From: CANLBN01 sp965230205
GTDB lineage: Bacteria; Pseudomonadota; Gammaproteobacteria; Pseudomonadales; Cellvibrionaceae
Length of the DNA: 64,000 nucleotides
Reading direction: 5' to 3'
NCBI GenBank assembly: GCA_965230205.1
Contig: OZ245996.1
Location: forward strand, 1,054,001 to 1,118,000
Position numbers and translations under genes: made by a program. Shown one piece after another: positions 45,656 through 54,400 of this stretch (position 1 is the stretch's first letter; each line of letters opens with the position of its first letter). The notes beneath the pieces are model-generated. The model was given only the letters and a program-made list of their open reading frames with translations. It was not told the origin of the DNA and searched no databases.

Positions 45656-46692
45656 GCTTCTGTCCCCGTCACAACACCGTTTAGAAGATTATTTTTTGTT
45701 ACAACCCCAAGTGTTATGTCGTCACTCCCTTTAATCACAATTGGATTATCTAAACCCACAGAAACTGTGATCATTTCTTTTAAAGTGGCATCTTCAGACA
45801 TTTGCATAGCATCATCAGGAACCGTGCCACCTTGAGCAATAAACTCTTCCATCGGCGTTAATAAGCTATGAGCTCGAATAAGATTAATGCGCGAGATACC
45901 AGCAACAAAATCCGCAACATATTTATCAGCCGGATGCATAATAATATCTTCTGGCGTACCAACCTGAACTATAATGCCGTCTCGCATAATTGCGATGCGA
46001 TCACCAATACGTACGGCTTCATCAAGGTCATGCGTAATAAATACTGTTGTCTTATTCATTACAGCTGCAAGCTTGGAAAACTCATCTTGAAGCTGGCGGC
46101 GAATCAATGGATCTAATGCACTAAAAGGCTCATCCATTAATAACACATCGGCATCAGCGGCAATCGCCCTGGCCAAGCCAACACGTTGCTGCATTCCACC
46201 AGAAAGCTCATGAGCAAATTTATCCCCCCAGGCGCCCAGCTCAACCATCTGCAATGCATTTTCTGCCGCTGTCCAACGTTCATTTTGCGATAGTCCACGC
46301 ACCTCTAATGGCATCGCAACATTATCGCGAACAGAACGATGGGGCATGAGACCAAAATCTTGAAAAACCATTGCAATTTTTCGGTTGCGCACTTGCAACA
46401 ACTCAGCTTCATCCAATGCCATAATGTCTTGTCCGTCGACGACAACCTTGCCTGCCGTTGGTGTCAGCAAGCGATTAATATGGCGTACTAACGTTGATTT
46501 GCCACTTCCGGAAAGTCCCATCACACAGAAGATTTCACCGCGCTTTACCGAAAAGCTAGCATCGGCTACACCAACAACGCAGTCATATTTTTCTAAAATT
46601 TCTTTTTTCGAAAGACCCTCTTGCTGCACGGCTTGAAGCGCTTCCTGAGATTTATCTCCGAATATTTTCCACACGCCACTGATATCAATCAT
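45652..46692 (-). CDS. ABC transporter ATP-binding protein, glycine betaine/proline type
   Basis: 346 residues from the ATG at 46690-46692, which has GGAG six bases upstream; the open frame extends 9 codons further. Walker A GLSGSGKST, Q-loop VFQDFG, signature LSGGMQQRVGLARA, Walker B DVLLMDEPFSALDP and His-loop THDLDEA. The N-terminal IDISGVWKIFGD and the C-terminal CBS-like segment (about 260-340) match the ProV/OpuAA subtype, in which CBS domains sense ionic strength. Whether that sensing is retained is unknown. Confidence 0.92.
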   Translation of the reverse strand: MIDISGVWKIFGDKSQEALQAVQQEGLSKKEILEKYDCVVGVADASFSVKRGEIFCVMGLSGSGKSTLVRHINRLLTPTAGKVVVDGQDIMALDEAELLQVRNRKIAMVFQDFGLMPHRSVRDNVAMPLEVRGLSQNERWTAAENALQMVELGAWGDKFAHELSGGMQQRVGLARAIAADADVLLMDEPFSALDPLIRRQLQDEFSKLAAVMNKTTVFITHDLDEAVRIGDRIAIMRDGIIVQVGTPEDIIMHPADKYVADFVAGISRINLIRAHSLLTPMEEFIAQGGTVPDDAMQMSEDATLKEMITVSVGLDNPIVIKGSDDITLGVVTKNNLLNGVVTGTEA

Positions 46693-46776
46693 GACTAACT
46701 CCGACGGGATACATTTCAAACACTATGTCTCCTTAATGCCTTTGAGAGAGCATATTTTTTTATTGTTATAAAGGAG

Positions 46777-46807
46777 CATCCCTTAGAACATGGGTTCAAA
46801 AGGGATG
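46777..46807 (-). terminator. Intercistronic hairpin after the binding-protein gene
   Basis: Inverted repeat CATCCCTT / AAGGGATG with a further inner stem GAAC/GTTC. It lies 13 bases after the stop of the substrate-binding-protein gene and before the ATPase gene. Such hairpins often protect or attenuate mRNA so that the binding protein is made in excess; this role is inference. Confidence 0.5.
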
Positions 46808-46820
46808 TATTAAGAGTGAC

Positions 46821-47786
46821 TTAGAGGCCCAGCCACTTGTCAACGCGATCAGAGTTTTCTGCAACCCATTCACGAGCAACTTCCTGGCTGTCACGCTTTT
46901 TAACGACAATTTCATGAGTCCAATTATTGACTGTGTCTGTATCTAATGCCAACTTTGATAACATAGAGGCAACATCGGGCACACGTTTTTCTAAAGAACG
47001 AGAGTAACCAACATGAATGCTTTTTTCCTTATCTGCTGTCAACACTTTAGAATTTTCGAACCATTTTGGATCTTCAGCTGGTTGCTTCATATCATAACTG
47101 GCCGCATCAAAAGCTGGCTCTTCTAAACGAACCATATCAAAAACAAACCAGTTGTAGTGAGGCGCATAACAATAAAAAGCAAAGCCTTCTTTTTTATTAA
47201 TAGAATCTTTAATTGATGCGGTCGCAATTTCTTCCTCTGCTTGAATTGGCTTAAAGAAGTTACCAATACCGTAATCACGTACCTTCACTAAATTAATCTT
47301 TGTCGATGCCCAACCCGGCGCGCCAACCCAGATATCGCCCATACCATCACCATCACGGTCCATCAATTTTGCGACTTCCGGAGTTGCAAGATCAAATATC
47401 GACTTAACATTGTGCTTTTCACTGAACTTACGGGACACACAGAATCCAGAGCGGCCTTTATAGCTATTCTGGCTAAGCGCAACGGTTTTTTTTGCCCCGA
47501 CATATTCGTCCGTAAAATTAGACTGATTAGGCAACCAGACATCTGGGTGCACATCAATTTCACCTTTGCCTCTGTCCATCGCTTTAAAAACAACAGCATT
47601 AGTACCTGGCACTAATTCAGCTTTACCGCCTAATTTATCTTCGATAACAACTTTGACAAGGCCTGCAATAGCACGACCACTAGCCCAATTGGGTTCAGCA
47701 ATTTTTACTACATCTTGGGCAAAACTCGTTGCCGTGGTCGCCATAACCATGGCTATAGACTGCAATGTAAGTTTCCACGTTTTCAT
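46821..47786 (-). CDS. ABC substrate-binding protein, glycine betaine/OpuAC type
   Basis: 321 residues with signal peptide (MKTWKLTLQSIAMVMATTATSFA). Family blocks: VKIAEPNWASGRAIAGLV, GEIDVHPDVWLPNQ, GAPGWASTKINLVK and FAFYCYAPHYNWFVFD. Several Trp/Tyr residues sit where OpuAC proteins form an aromatic cage for quaternary ammonium groups. The true ligand is unknown, and the following amidohydrolase suggests it is broken down rather than stored as an osmolyte. It is the first gene of the operon, facing the GntR regulator. Confidence 0.9.
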   Translation of the reverse strand: MKTWKLTLQSIAMVMATTATSFAQDVVKIAEPNWASGRAIAGLVKVVIEDKLGGKAELVPGTNAVVFKAMDRGKGEIDVHPDVWLPNQSNFTDEYVGAKKTVALSQNSYKGRSGFCVSRKFSEKHNVKSIFDLATPEVAKLMDRDGDGMGDIWVGAPGWASTKINLVKVRDYGIGNFFKPIQAEEEIATASIKDSINKKEGFAFYCYAPHYNWFVFDMVRLEEPAFDAASYDMKQPAEDPKWFENSKVLTADKEKSIHVGYSRSLEKRVPDVASMLSKLALDTDTVNNWTHEIVVKKRDSQEVAREWVAENSDRVDKWLGL

Positions 47787-47841
47787 TGATACACTCCCAC
47801 ATCTGTTATATTTTTAGTCGTTGAAATGTTAATTATGATAT

Positions 47842-47882
47842 CTAACATGTCAATTATTGACTGGAGACTCCTAACATGTCAA
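47842..47882. promoter_or_regulatory. Two partial copies of the GntR operator
   Basis: CTAACATGTCAA occurs at 47842-47853 and again at 47871-47882, 29 bases apart, in the promoter region of the binding-protein gene. Both share the CTAACATGT core with the large palindrome at 47884. Three similarly phased cores suggest cooperative binding by the divergent GntR regulator. Confidence 0.6.
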
Positions 47883-47883
47883 G

Positions 47884-47911
47884 ATCTTTATCTAACATGT
47901 TAGATAAAGAT
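47884..47911. promoter_or_regulatory. 28-base perfect palindrome, likely GntR operator
   Basis: Each half reads ATCTTTATCTAACA; the whole is perfectly symmetric with no loop. It lies between the divergent binding-protein gene and the GntR regulator gene, about 60 bases before the regulator's ATG. Such symmetry is expected for a dimeric repressor. Binding is inferred from position. Confidence 0.7.
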
Positions 47912-47973
47912 TTAAGCGCCAACCATCAATGACATTGGCCTAATCACGTAAAAAACAAAGGAGAACCCTATTA

Positions 47974-48666
47974 ATGTTTTCGCAATGCGAACTCCAACAC
48001 TCATCATCAAACGCCGATATAATTCAGCCATTGAAACTCAAAGATGAGGCCTTTATTACCTTAGAACGATTAATCGTCACTGGAGAACTCGCCCCAGGCC
48101 AGTGGGTATCTGAGACCGATCTTATCGAAGCGTCCGGCCACAAAAGAGCGTCTGTGCGCTCTGCCATTCAACGACTTTCGGACCAGGGTTTGATTAGTAT
48201 CTTTCCACGTCGCGGCACTCAAATTTGCCCCATTGATTACACACAACAATTTCGCGCACTGGAGTTACGCCGTGTAGTGGAAAAGCTTATCTCCAGCTCT
48301 GCAGCAAAACGCGCCAGTGACAGTCAGAAAGCGACGTTTGCGAAAATCTCTGATGATTTCAGGGAAGCTGCATTAAATGCCGATCAGACAGCAATGACAG
48401 AGCTAGACTTAAAAAACTACTCGTTAATGCTACAAGCAGCCGATAATACCTTTGCATCGAAAGCAATGACTTCTGTCAAAGGTCTCTCTAGGCGCTTCTG
48501 GGTTTTGCATCAGGAAAAGCACGGCGACGTATCACAAATGGCGGATGTTCACGCTAATGTGGCATCAGCGATTGCATCGGGAAAAGCTGAAGAAGCAGAA
48601 AAAGCGACCTCAAAAGTCATAGATTACGTCGAGAAGTTTACCCTAGAAGTTGTCGGCTACAGCTAA
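47974..48666 (+). CDS. GntR-family (FCD/FadR-type) regulator
   Basis: 230 residues. N-terminal winged HTH (about 20-88) with ELAPGQWVSETDLIEASGHKRASVRSAIQRLSDQGLI, then an all-helical ligand-binding domain of the FCD type. Faces the transporter and amidohydrolase operon across a region with a perfect 28-base palindrome, so it most likely controls that operon and itself. FCD regulators often bind small carboxylates; the effector here may be the transported compound or a breakdown product. Confidence 0.88.
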   Translation: MFSQCELQHSSSNADIIQPLKLKDEAFITLERLIVTGELAPGQWVSETDLIEASGHKRASVRSAIQRLSDQGLISIFPRRGTQICPIDYTQQFRALELRRVVEKLISSSAAKRASDSQKATFAKISDDFREAALNADQTAMTELDLKNYSLMLQAADNTFASKAMTSVKGLSRRFWVLHQEKHGDVSQMADVHANVASAIASGKAEEAEKATSKVIDYVEKFTLEVVGYS

Positions 48667-48672
48667 ATATTC

Positions 48673-48715
48673 AATAAGTCATAAGGGGTTGATACACACA
48701 TCCTTATGACTTATT
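48673..48715. terminator. Bidirectional hairpin after the GntR gene
   Basis: Perfect 14-base inverted repeat AATAAGTCATAAGG / CCTTATGACTTATT with a 15-base loop, lying between convergent genes. A/T-rich ends on both sides could serve as tails in either direction. Confidence 0.65.
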
Positions 48716-48725
48716 TAACAAACGT

Positions 48726-49256
48726 TTAATGAGTAATGACCTTAGAAAATGGGTTAATGAAGGTCGTATCTTCACCGGCTTTACGTATCGCCTGTATTTG
48801 ACTAACCGTTGATTCAACGGCTGATTTTTGAGAGGCCTTTACATCGACCAAGACTAAATATTTACCCTCTTCGATATCTTTATGAAAACGGCGAATTTTA
48901 TAATTTTCATTAGACACACCGACCAAACCTCCCACCCAGGCGCCGAACATTGAAAATAAAATAATTCCAGCAGCCTGCCACATCCAACTTAAGCCTGCAC
49001 CCCAAGATGTTTGCAATGCAATATAGCAAACCAATAAAACACCCAAGGTAAATCCAATTAGAACACCCCGCTCTCCAGAGCGAATAATATCTAACTCTTG
49101 TAAGGGTGATGTACTATGAAGATGGTGGCGCACTATATTCGCCTTGTCTTGACCTAGCACATGAAAATTCCAATCGGTAATGCCTTCTTCATGCAGACGT
49201 TCAGATAAGCGCTCTGCCGCATCAATACTTTCTGTAAGGTAATATAATCGCTTCAT
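48726..49256 (-). CDS. Two-span membrane protein of unknown function
   Basis: 176 residues. A cytoplasmic N-terminal part (RLYYLTESIDAAERLSERLHEEGI, ~65 residues) resembles a small alpha/beta domain, followed by two adjacent hydrophobic segments at about 66-84 and 91-113 with Gly-rich spacing (GAWVGGLVG), and a second alpha/beta part (KYLVLVDVKASQKSAVESTVSQI). The shape recalls stress-related DUF1269-like proteins, but I cannot assign a family. Monocistronic by appearance, convergent with the GntR gene. Confidence 0.65.
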   Translation of the reverse strand: MKRLYYLTESIDAAERLSERLHEEGITDWNFHVLGQDKANIVRHHLHSTSPLQELDIIRSGERGVLIGFTLGVLLVCYIALQTSWGAGLSWMWQAAGIILFSMFGAWVGGLVGVSNENYKIRRFHKDIEEGKYLVLVDVKASQKSAVESTVSQIQAIRKAGEDTTFINPFSKVITH

Positions 49257-49458
49257 TATTATCTCCTTTACTCAGTGTTATAACTAATACACCCAAAAGG
49301 AGATTAAAGTTTACATTTCAATAAGATTAAATTTGAATAATAAGCTTTTTTGAAACTCTAAATAACAATAAGCGTATTCTGTAAGCTAGATTAACATCAA
49401 ATTTAGAGGCTAGAAATTTTATTAATTTATGCGCCAAAAATAAAAATCAAACGAATCA

Positions 49459-50073
49459 TTAACGGCTGGAAAATGCTAAGAAACCTGAAGCGCACAATAA
49501 AGCAGAACCTCCGGCTTTATTTAATACTGCAGGGTGTTTTTTTATAAACCCAAGAAATTTATTAGCAGATAATCCATAAAGCATTACCCACGTAAAATCC
49601 AATATGGCCATTGTAGGGCACATAATAGCCATCTGTTGAAATACAGGCTGTGATGGATCAATAAATTGGGGGAAAAATGCTGTAAAAAAGACAATAGCTT
49701 TGGGATTACCTGCCGCAACAAAAAAACCACTTAAAAATAGCTGTTTAGATGAAACATCAGTTTTTATCTGTTCCGGGGCAGAGAGTGTTGATCGAGTAAA
49801 GAACATTTTACCCCCCATATAAATCAGGGTCAGCACACCAAACCATTTGATCAGATAGAAGGCAAATTCAGAGCTTGCTATCACCACACCAAGCCCTAAA
49901 GACACAATAACCATCTGTAAGAAGTTTGCCGATATATCACCTAATGCAGTGATAGTCGTTCTCTTAATACCGTAATTAAGCGAATGAACAACACCCAGCA
50001 AAATACTAGGGCCAGGTGTCATTGTTAGAACTAGGGAAGCAGCGACAAAAGCCAGCCAGGTTTCTATGTCCAT
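49459..50073 (-). CDS. LysE-family amino-acid exporter
   Basis: 204 residues with about six membrane segments and the LysE/RhtB signature near the start (FVAASLVLTMTPGPSILLGVVHSLNYG), then ALGDISANFLQM and GNPKAIVFFTAFFPQF. Exports amino acids or similar small molecules; substrate unknown. The LysR gene lies 56 bases upstream on the same strand, so the LysR protein may control it, or the two may be cotranscribed. Confidence 0.9.
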   Translation of the reverse strand: MDIETWLAFVAASLVLTMTPGPSILLGVVHSLNYGIKRTTITALGDISANFLQMVIVSLGLGVVIASSEFAFYLIKWFGVLTLIYMGGKMFFTRSTLSAPEQIKTDVSSKQLFLSGFFVAAGNPKAIVFFTAFFPQFIDPSQPVFQQMAIMCPTMAILDFTWVMLYGLSANKFLGFIKKHPAVLNKAGGSALLCASGFLAFSSR

Positions 50074-50129
50074 AATGGTTATTCTCTATGATTCCAACCA
50101 GTTATTTAATGAAACAAATTAAATTAAAA

Positions 50130-51041
50130 TTAACTTGTAGGGGATGACATATCTTTTGTCATTTCTTCCATAACCCAACTTTGAAACGCTCTCATCGAAT
50201 AGGTTAGGGCTCTGTTTTTTTGGTAAACCAAATAAAATGATTTATCCGTTCTATAGTATTCATCGTCCAACGGCACGATTAACTTACCTGATGCGATTTC
50301 CTCACTCACAAAACCAACATCAGCCAGCGCAAAACCTAAACCATTAATAGCAGCAGATGTCGTTAAAGAACCACTGGAAAAATACATACCCTGCTTTGAT
50401 TCTTTATAGGGCACGCCAATTTGCTCAAACCAACTAGACCATTCTTCCTGCCTTTTGGCCACATGTAGCAAGGTGTATTTAAGAATATCCGAAGGGCTTT
50501 CAATAACACCACCATGAAGGTGTTTAGGGTTACACACAGGCCGTTGTTGATAATGACGCAGCAATTGGATATCAATCCCCGGCCAGTCACCATTGCCAAA
50601 ATATACCGCCATATCGGTTTCATCCCGATCAAAATCGATGAGTCCTGTAGCTGCCGAAAACTCAATTTTAACGTCTGGCTGAGCCTCATAAAAACTGCTG
50701 ATACGCGGCAACAACCAACGAGTAAGAAAGGCTGGGGCGACGCTGAGGTGCAATTCGCCCGTTTGATGCGTCGATATCAGTTTTTGAGTCGATCGATCGA
50801 TCTCATTCAAAGCTTCTTGGACAGAGCGATAATAGTCCTCACCAGCATGAGTCAAAGTAATACGCCGGGGCCGACGCACAAACAGCTCTAGCCCTAAAAA
50901 TTCCTCTAGAGTCTTTACCTGATGACTGATAGCTGAAGGGGTGACAAAAAGCTCCGCTGATGCAGCCTGAAAACTACCCAATCTGGCAGCCGCAGCAAAG
51001 CTCTTAACAGCATTTAATGGTGGTAAGCGGTTGATAAGCAA
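50130..51041 (-). CDS. LysR-family transcriptional regulator (GcvA-like)
   Basis: 303 residues. The start LINRLPPLNAVKSFAAAARLGSF is characteristic of the GcvA group, followed by the HTH (SAELFVTPSAISHQVKTLEEFLG) and an effector domain. It is divergent from a 62-residue peptide gene and upstream of a LysE exporter. The same divergent LysR/peptide layout appears at 4.8-6.1 kb. Confidence 0.9.
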   Translation of the reverse strand: MLINRLPPLNAVKSFAAAARLGSFQAASAELFVTPSAISHQVKTLEEFLGLELFVRRPRRITLTHAGEDYYRSVQEALNEIDRSTQKLISTHQTGELHLSVAPAFLTRWLLPRISSFYEAQPDVKIEFSAATGLIDFDRDETDMAVYFGNGDWPGIDIQLLRHYQQRPVCNPKHLHGGVIESPSDILKYTLLHVAKRQEEWSSWFEQIGVPYKESKQGMYFSSGSLTTSAAINGLGFALADVGFVSEEIASGKLIVPLDDEYYRTDKSFYLVYQKNRALTYSMRAFQSWVMEEMTKDMSSPTS

Positions 51042-51169
51042 ATCCTATAAGTGAATATTTCTCAACTATAGCATGAAATTTGATCGTTTGTTTAGATCCC
51101 GTTAAATATCTAATATAACACTCATGCGCTAAGCGCTCCCCATTAGCAAAAACGGAAAGAGGAATCGAC

Positions 51170-51358
51170 ATGAAATTACAGAATGAAGAAAACTACATCA
51201 CTAACGAATTTGGCCAAATTGACGCGAACTACTACATTGCTAAAGCACGCAGCTTAAGAAGCGAAGCTATTCAAGCTCACTCAGCAAATGTAAGCGAAAC
51301 AGTTAAGCGCGGCATACAATCTCTCGTTGGCTTATTTTATAGCCCAAAACACGCTTAA
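51170..51358 (+). CDS. Small RSP_7527-like peptide
   Basis: 62 residues with a good GAAAGAGGAA ribosome site. The middle NEFGQIDANYYIAKARSLRSEAI resembles the short D-x-x-G-x-ID...AR-x-LR-x-E motif of RSP_7527-family peptides, which are often found near LysR genes and carry no assigned role. Followed by a strong intrinsic terminator, so it forms its own short transcript. Divergent from the GcvA-like LysR gene. Confidence 0.65.
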   Translation: MKLQNEENYITNEFGQIDANYYIAKARSLRSEAIQAHSANVSETVKRGIQSLVGLFYSPKHA

Positions 51359-51423
51359 TTGTCATATAAGCGAGTTTTAGTTACAGATTATCACACCTCT
51401 ATGTTTTTTTAGACATAGCTTAT

Positions 51424-51446
51424 GGGCAGCCTAGCTGCCCTTTTTT
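51424..51446 (+). terminator. Intrinsic terminator after the small peptide gene
   Basis: GGGCAGC CTA GCTGCCC stem followed by TTTTTT. A textbook signal. Confidence 0.9.
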
Positions 51447-51461
51447 ATGCCACAATGATCG

Positions 51462-53921
51462 CTATATAGCAGTAGATGGTCGCCTTCGCTCAACCAACAA
51501 CTGATTGATATCCTCCAATGGCATTGGCCTTGCTAAAAAGTATCCCTGACCATACCGACAGCCATTTGTGGTCAACAACCGCTGTTGCTCTTCTGTTTCA
51601 ATACCCTCAGCAACAACATTAAGGCCTAGCATAGAGGCTAATGACAACATTGTCTTCACAATAACCAAGTCTTTATTATTTTGTTTAATATCCTTGATAA
51701 ACATTTTATCGATTTTTAATGTATCAACCGGTAAGTTTTTTAAGTAGCTAAACGAGCTATATCCTGTTCCAAAATCATCTATAGCTAAAGAAAAGCCCGC
51801 CATCCTCAACCTTTGCATCACTTCGCTGCGATCTTCCACGCGAGTCATAATATCTTGCTCAGTAATTTCAATTTCTATCATTGAGGCAGAACAACCCGTA
51901 GCAAGCAGTACTTTTTCAAGCTTCTCAATAAAATGTGATTCTATAAACTTCCTTCCAGAGAAATTCAACGATACTTTAATATCACTGATATCAAGATTTT
52001 GCCTTTTCCATTCAACAATTTGCGATGCAACCTTTTTGAAAACCCAACCATCAACATCTCCAATAAGATCTGATTGTTCTGCTATTGGCAAAAATTCGGT
52101 TGGGCATATCAACCCCCACTCCGGATGCTGCCATCTGATCAAGGCTTCTACGCCTACCAGCTCACGCGTTCTCAAATCATACTGTGGTTGATATACCAAA
52201 TAAAACTCATCGTTTTCAATGGCATTGCGAATACCTGATATTTTATGCATTAAATCTTTTGCTTTATCTGTCATTTCACGTTTATATACACGCACCTGAT
52301 TACTGCCTTGCTTTTTAGCTTGATACATTGCTGTATCAGCATTTCTTATTAAGGCTTCAACGTCGGAACCATGCTCAGGGAAATGACAAATTCCAATACT
52401 GCTGCCGACAACGACTGTCGTATCATTTAAGGCTATAGGCTTTCTCATTGCCAAACTTAGCTCTTCAGCATATTTTTCTACATCTTTTATATTTTCTATA
52501 TTTTGATAAAGAAGCATAAATTCATCACCACCAAGGCGAATAACATCAGCGGAATCACCAACAACAGCGAGCAATTCATTTGCTATCTTTTTAAGAAGCT
52601 TATCGCCAACGCCGTGGCCAAGGCTGTCATTGACTTGTTTAAACTCATCTAAATCTAAATAAACAACACTGAATTTTTCACCATGCTCACGATACTTTTT
52701 AATAAGGCTTTCCAGTTTTTCATAAGCAAACAGTCTATTCGCCAATCCAGTTAAAGGGTCATGATGAGCGATGTAATGGTAATTCTTTCTCTCTTCAACT
52801 AACTGCTCATAGGTTTTATCTAAACGGAAAGCCATATTATTAAGCGCTTTCTCGATAGTATGCCATTCGTCAGACCTATCTAACTCAATACTCCCTTTTA
52901 ATTTTCCTGCTTCAAAATTGTTAATACCTTGTACAATTTTTTGCATAGGCGAGTTAATATGTCGCCGTATCAAAACACCAAAAATAATCATACTGGATAA
53001 AATTATTAATATTGAAAGAATAAGAATTAACTCTCTCAAACTAGCAATTTCTTCTTTTAGTGATTTTTCTGTAATCAGTGCATTCTCATGCATCTTTTTT
53101 TCACTTAAGTCAATATAATCAATGATTCTTTCCTGCCCTTCAATCAATGTTTCCATTATCAGCCAACGATGAGATAAATTGGCACGCAATCGTCTTAAAA
53201 CGATCAGGTAGTCATCGATTAATTTCACCGTCTTTTGAGCTATATTGACGATACTCTCATCTTTAAAAGCTGCATCATTTAAGCTTTCTTCTAGTTTTTT
53301 AAGCTTATTTTCTAGGTTTATCAACAATACTTTTTCAGTCGTTGGCGTTATCTGTCCTCGAATAGATACGCTTAGCCTGCTCGCATTTAAATAATTCTCC
53401 ATTATGATGCCAGCGCTAACTAAATTTGCATTTTGATAATTTTGTTTTAACGAGAAGGATGATAAAAATTTAATTCTATCTATAGATTTTTCTAGTTGCT
53501 TATCAATTTCTGAATATTCTTGAAGGATATTATTTAATGAAATAGAATTTCCTAAAAAACGATGAAAAGACTTAATAAAGTCGTCCATTCGAAGAAGCGC
53601 TTCTGAATCTTGCGATAAAAGTTTTATTCGCTGTAACTGCTCATCTATTAATAAATTTTCCTTATAGAGAAATTCTTTATTGTATAAATATGTCTGCTCT
53701 AATAATTGAACTCTCGATGTTAGCTCTAGGATTTTTTTTGTTATCTTCGCATTATCAGTCATTCTAGAAACATGATTTCGAGTTTGTTCAGTTACCGTAT
53801 CTTCTACACTAATGAGCTGACGTATTAATACAGTAGAAATCGTCATTAAAATAATAATGATAGTTGTTGCCGCCAATACAAATCGACCACTTAAAGACAT
53901 TCGGAGAGAATTAATTTTCAT
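51462..53921 (-). CDS. Membrane GGDEF-EAL protein with long helical periplasmic sensor
   Basis: 819 residues. Membrane segments at about 13-33 and 297-318 flank ~260 residues of helical, heptad-rich periplasmic sequence, reminiscent of TorS- or MCP-like sensor bundles that read a periplasmic binding protein. HAMP (about 319-370), GGDEF domain (about 385-548, motif 464-468) and EAL domain (about 560-805, EAL at 592-594) follow. Catalytic EAL residues (NFS, EITE, DDFGTGYSS, EGIE) are kept. The inhibitory RxxD site before GGDEF is absent. Divergent from a LuxP-like binding protein, a likely partner. Confidence 0.92.
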   Translation of the reverse strand: MKINSLRMSLSGRFVLAATTIIIILMTISTVLIRQLISVEDTVTEQTRNHVSRMTDNAKITKKILELTSRVQLLEQTYLYNKEFLYKENLLIDEQLQRIKLLSQDSEALLRMDDFIKSFHRFLGNSISLNNILQEYSEIDKQLEKSIDRIKFLSSFSLKQNYQNANLVSAGIIMENYLNASRLSVSIRGQITPTTEKVLLINLENKLKKLEESLNDAAFKDESIVNIAQKTVKLIDDYLIVLRRLRANLSHRWLIMETLIEGQERIIDYIDLSEKKMHENALITEKSLKEEIASLRELILILSILIILSSMIIFGVLIRRHINSPMQKIVQGINNFEAGKLKGSIELDRSDEWHTIEKALNNMAFRLDKTYEQLVEERKNYHYIAHHDPLTGLANRLFAYEKLESLIKKYREHGEKFSVVYLDLDEFKQVNDSLGHGVGDKLLKKIANELLAVVGDSADVIRLGGDEFMLLYQNIENIKDVEKYAEELSLAMRKPIALNDTTVVVGSSIGICHFPEHGSDVEALIRNADTAMYQAKKQGSNQVRVYKREMTDKAKDLMHKISGIRNAIENDEFYLVYQPQYDLRTRELVGVEALIRWQHPEWGLICPTEFLPIAEQSDLIGDVDGWVFKKVASQIVEWKRQNLDISDIKVSLNFSGRKFIESHFIEKLEKVLLATGCSASMIEIEITEQDIMTRVEDRSEVMQRLRMAGFSLAIDDFGTGYSSFSYLKNLPVDTLKIDKMFIKDIKQNNKDLVIVKTMLSLASMLGLNVVAEGIETEEQQRLLTTNGCRYGQGYFLARPMPLEDINQLLVERRRPSTAI

Positions 53922-54400
53922 TATTTATATTCCGATCTCTTAACAACAACATATAAGACAGATTAAATTGATGAGCATTATGGGTTTTCTATAAGAATGT
54001 TACTATTTCTTAATTTTTCATTGCTTATTCTACGATTCATTACTCTAAATTCCTTATGCCCCCATACTGCTTTTAAGACATATCATCTATACATATAGAA
54101 TATCACTCCCATTCAGTCATATGACATTGATTCATATAAGGTATAAAAGGAAGTAAAAAATACTATTAATAGCAATTATTGCTATAACTCAAAACCTTCA
54201 TAAAAAGATTGCTTCTGTCAATTATATAGAACACCAAAAATAGAATTTATCTAGACATAGCTTATCTATTATAGTCCATTATTTTCCATGTAATTAGATG
54301 AACTATAGTTGTTTTATAACGCATAATCGCTCCAATCTAGCGAATATTCCATTCTTTTCTTATACTAGGTATACATCATTACTCACCAAAAACTGGTTGT
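53922..54400. other. 479-base AT-rich divergent promoter region
   Basis: Lies between the GGDEF-EAL gene and the LuxP-like gene, which point away from each other. No coding frame or clear RNA. A TATACT box and the short palindromic ATACTAGGTAT lie around 54360-54372, 30-40 bases before the LuxP-like ATG, and may be promoter elements. Confidence 0.45.
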
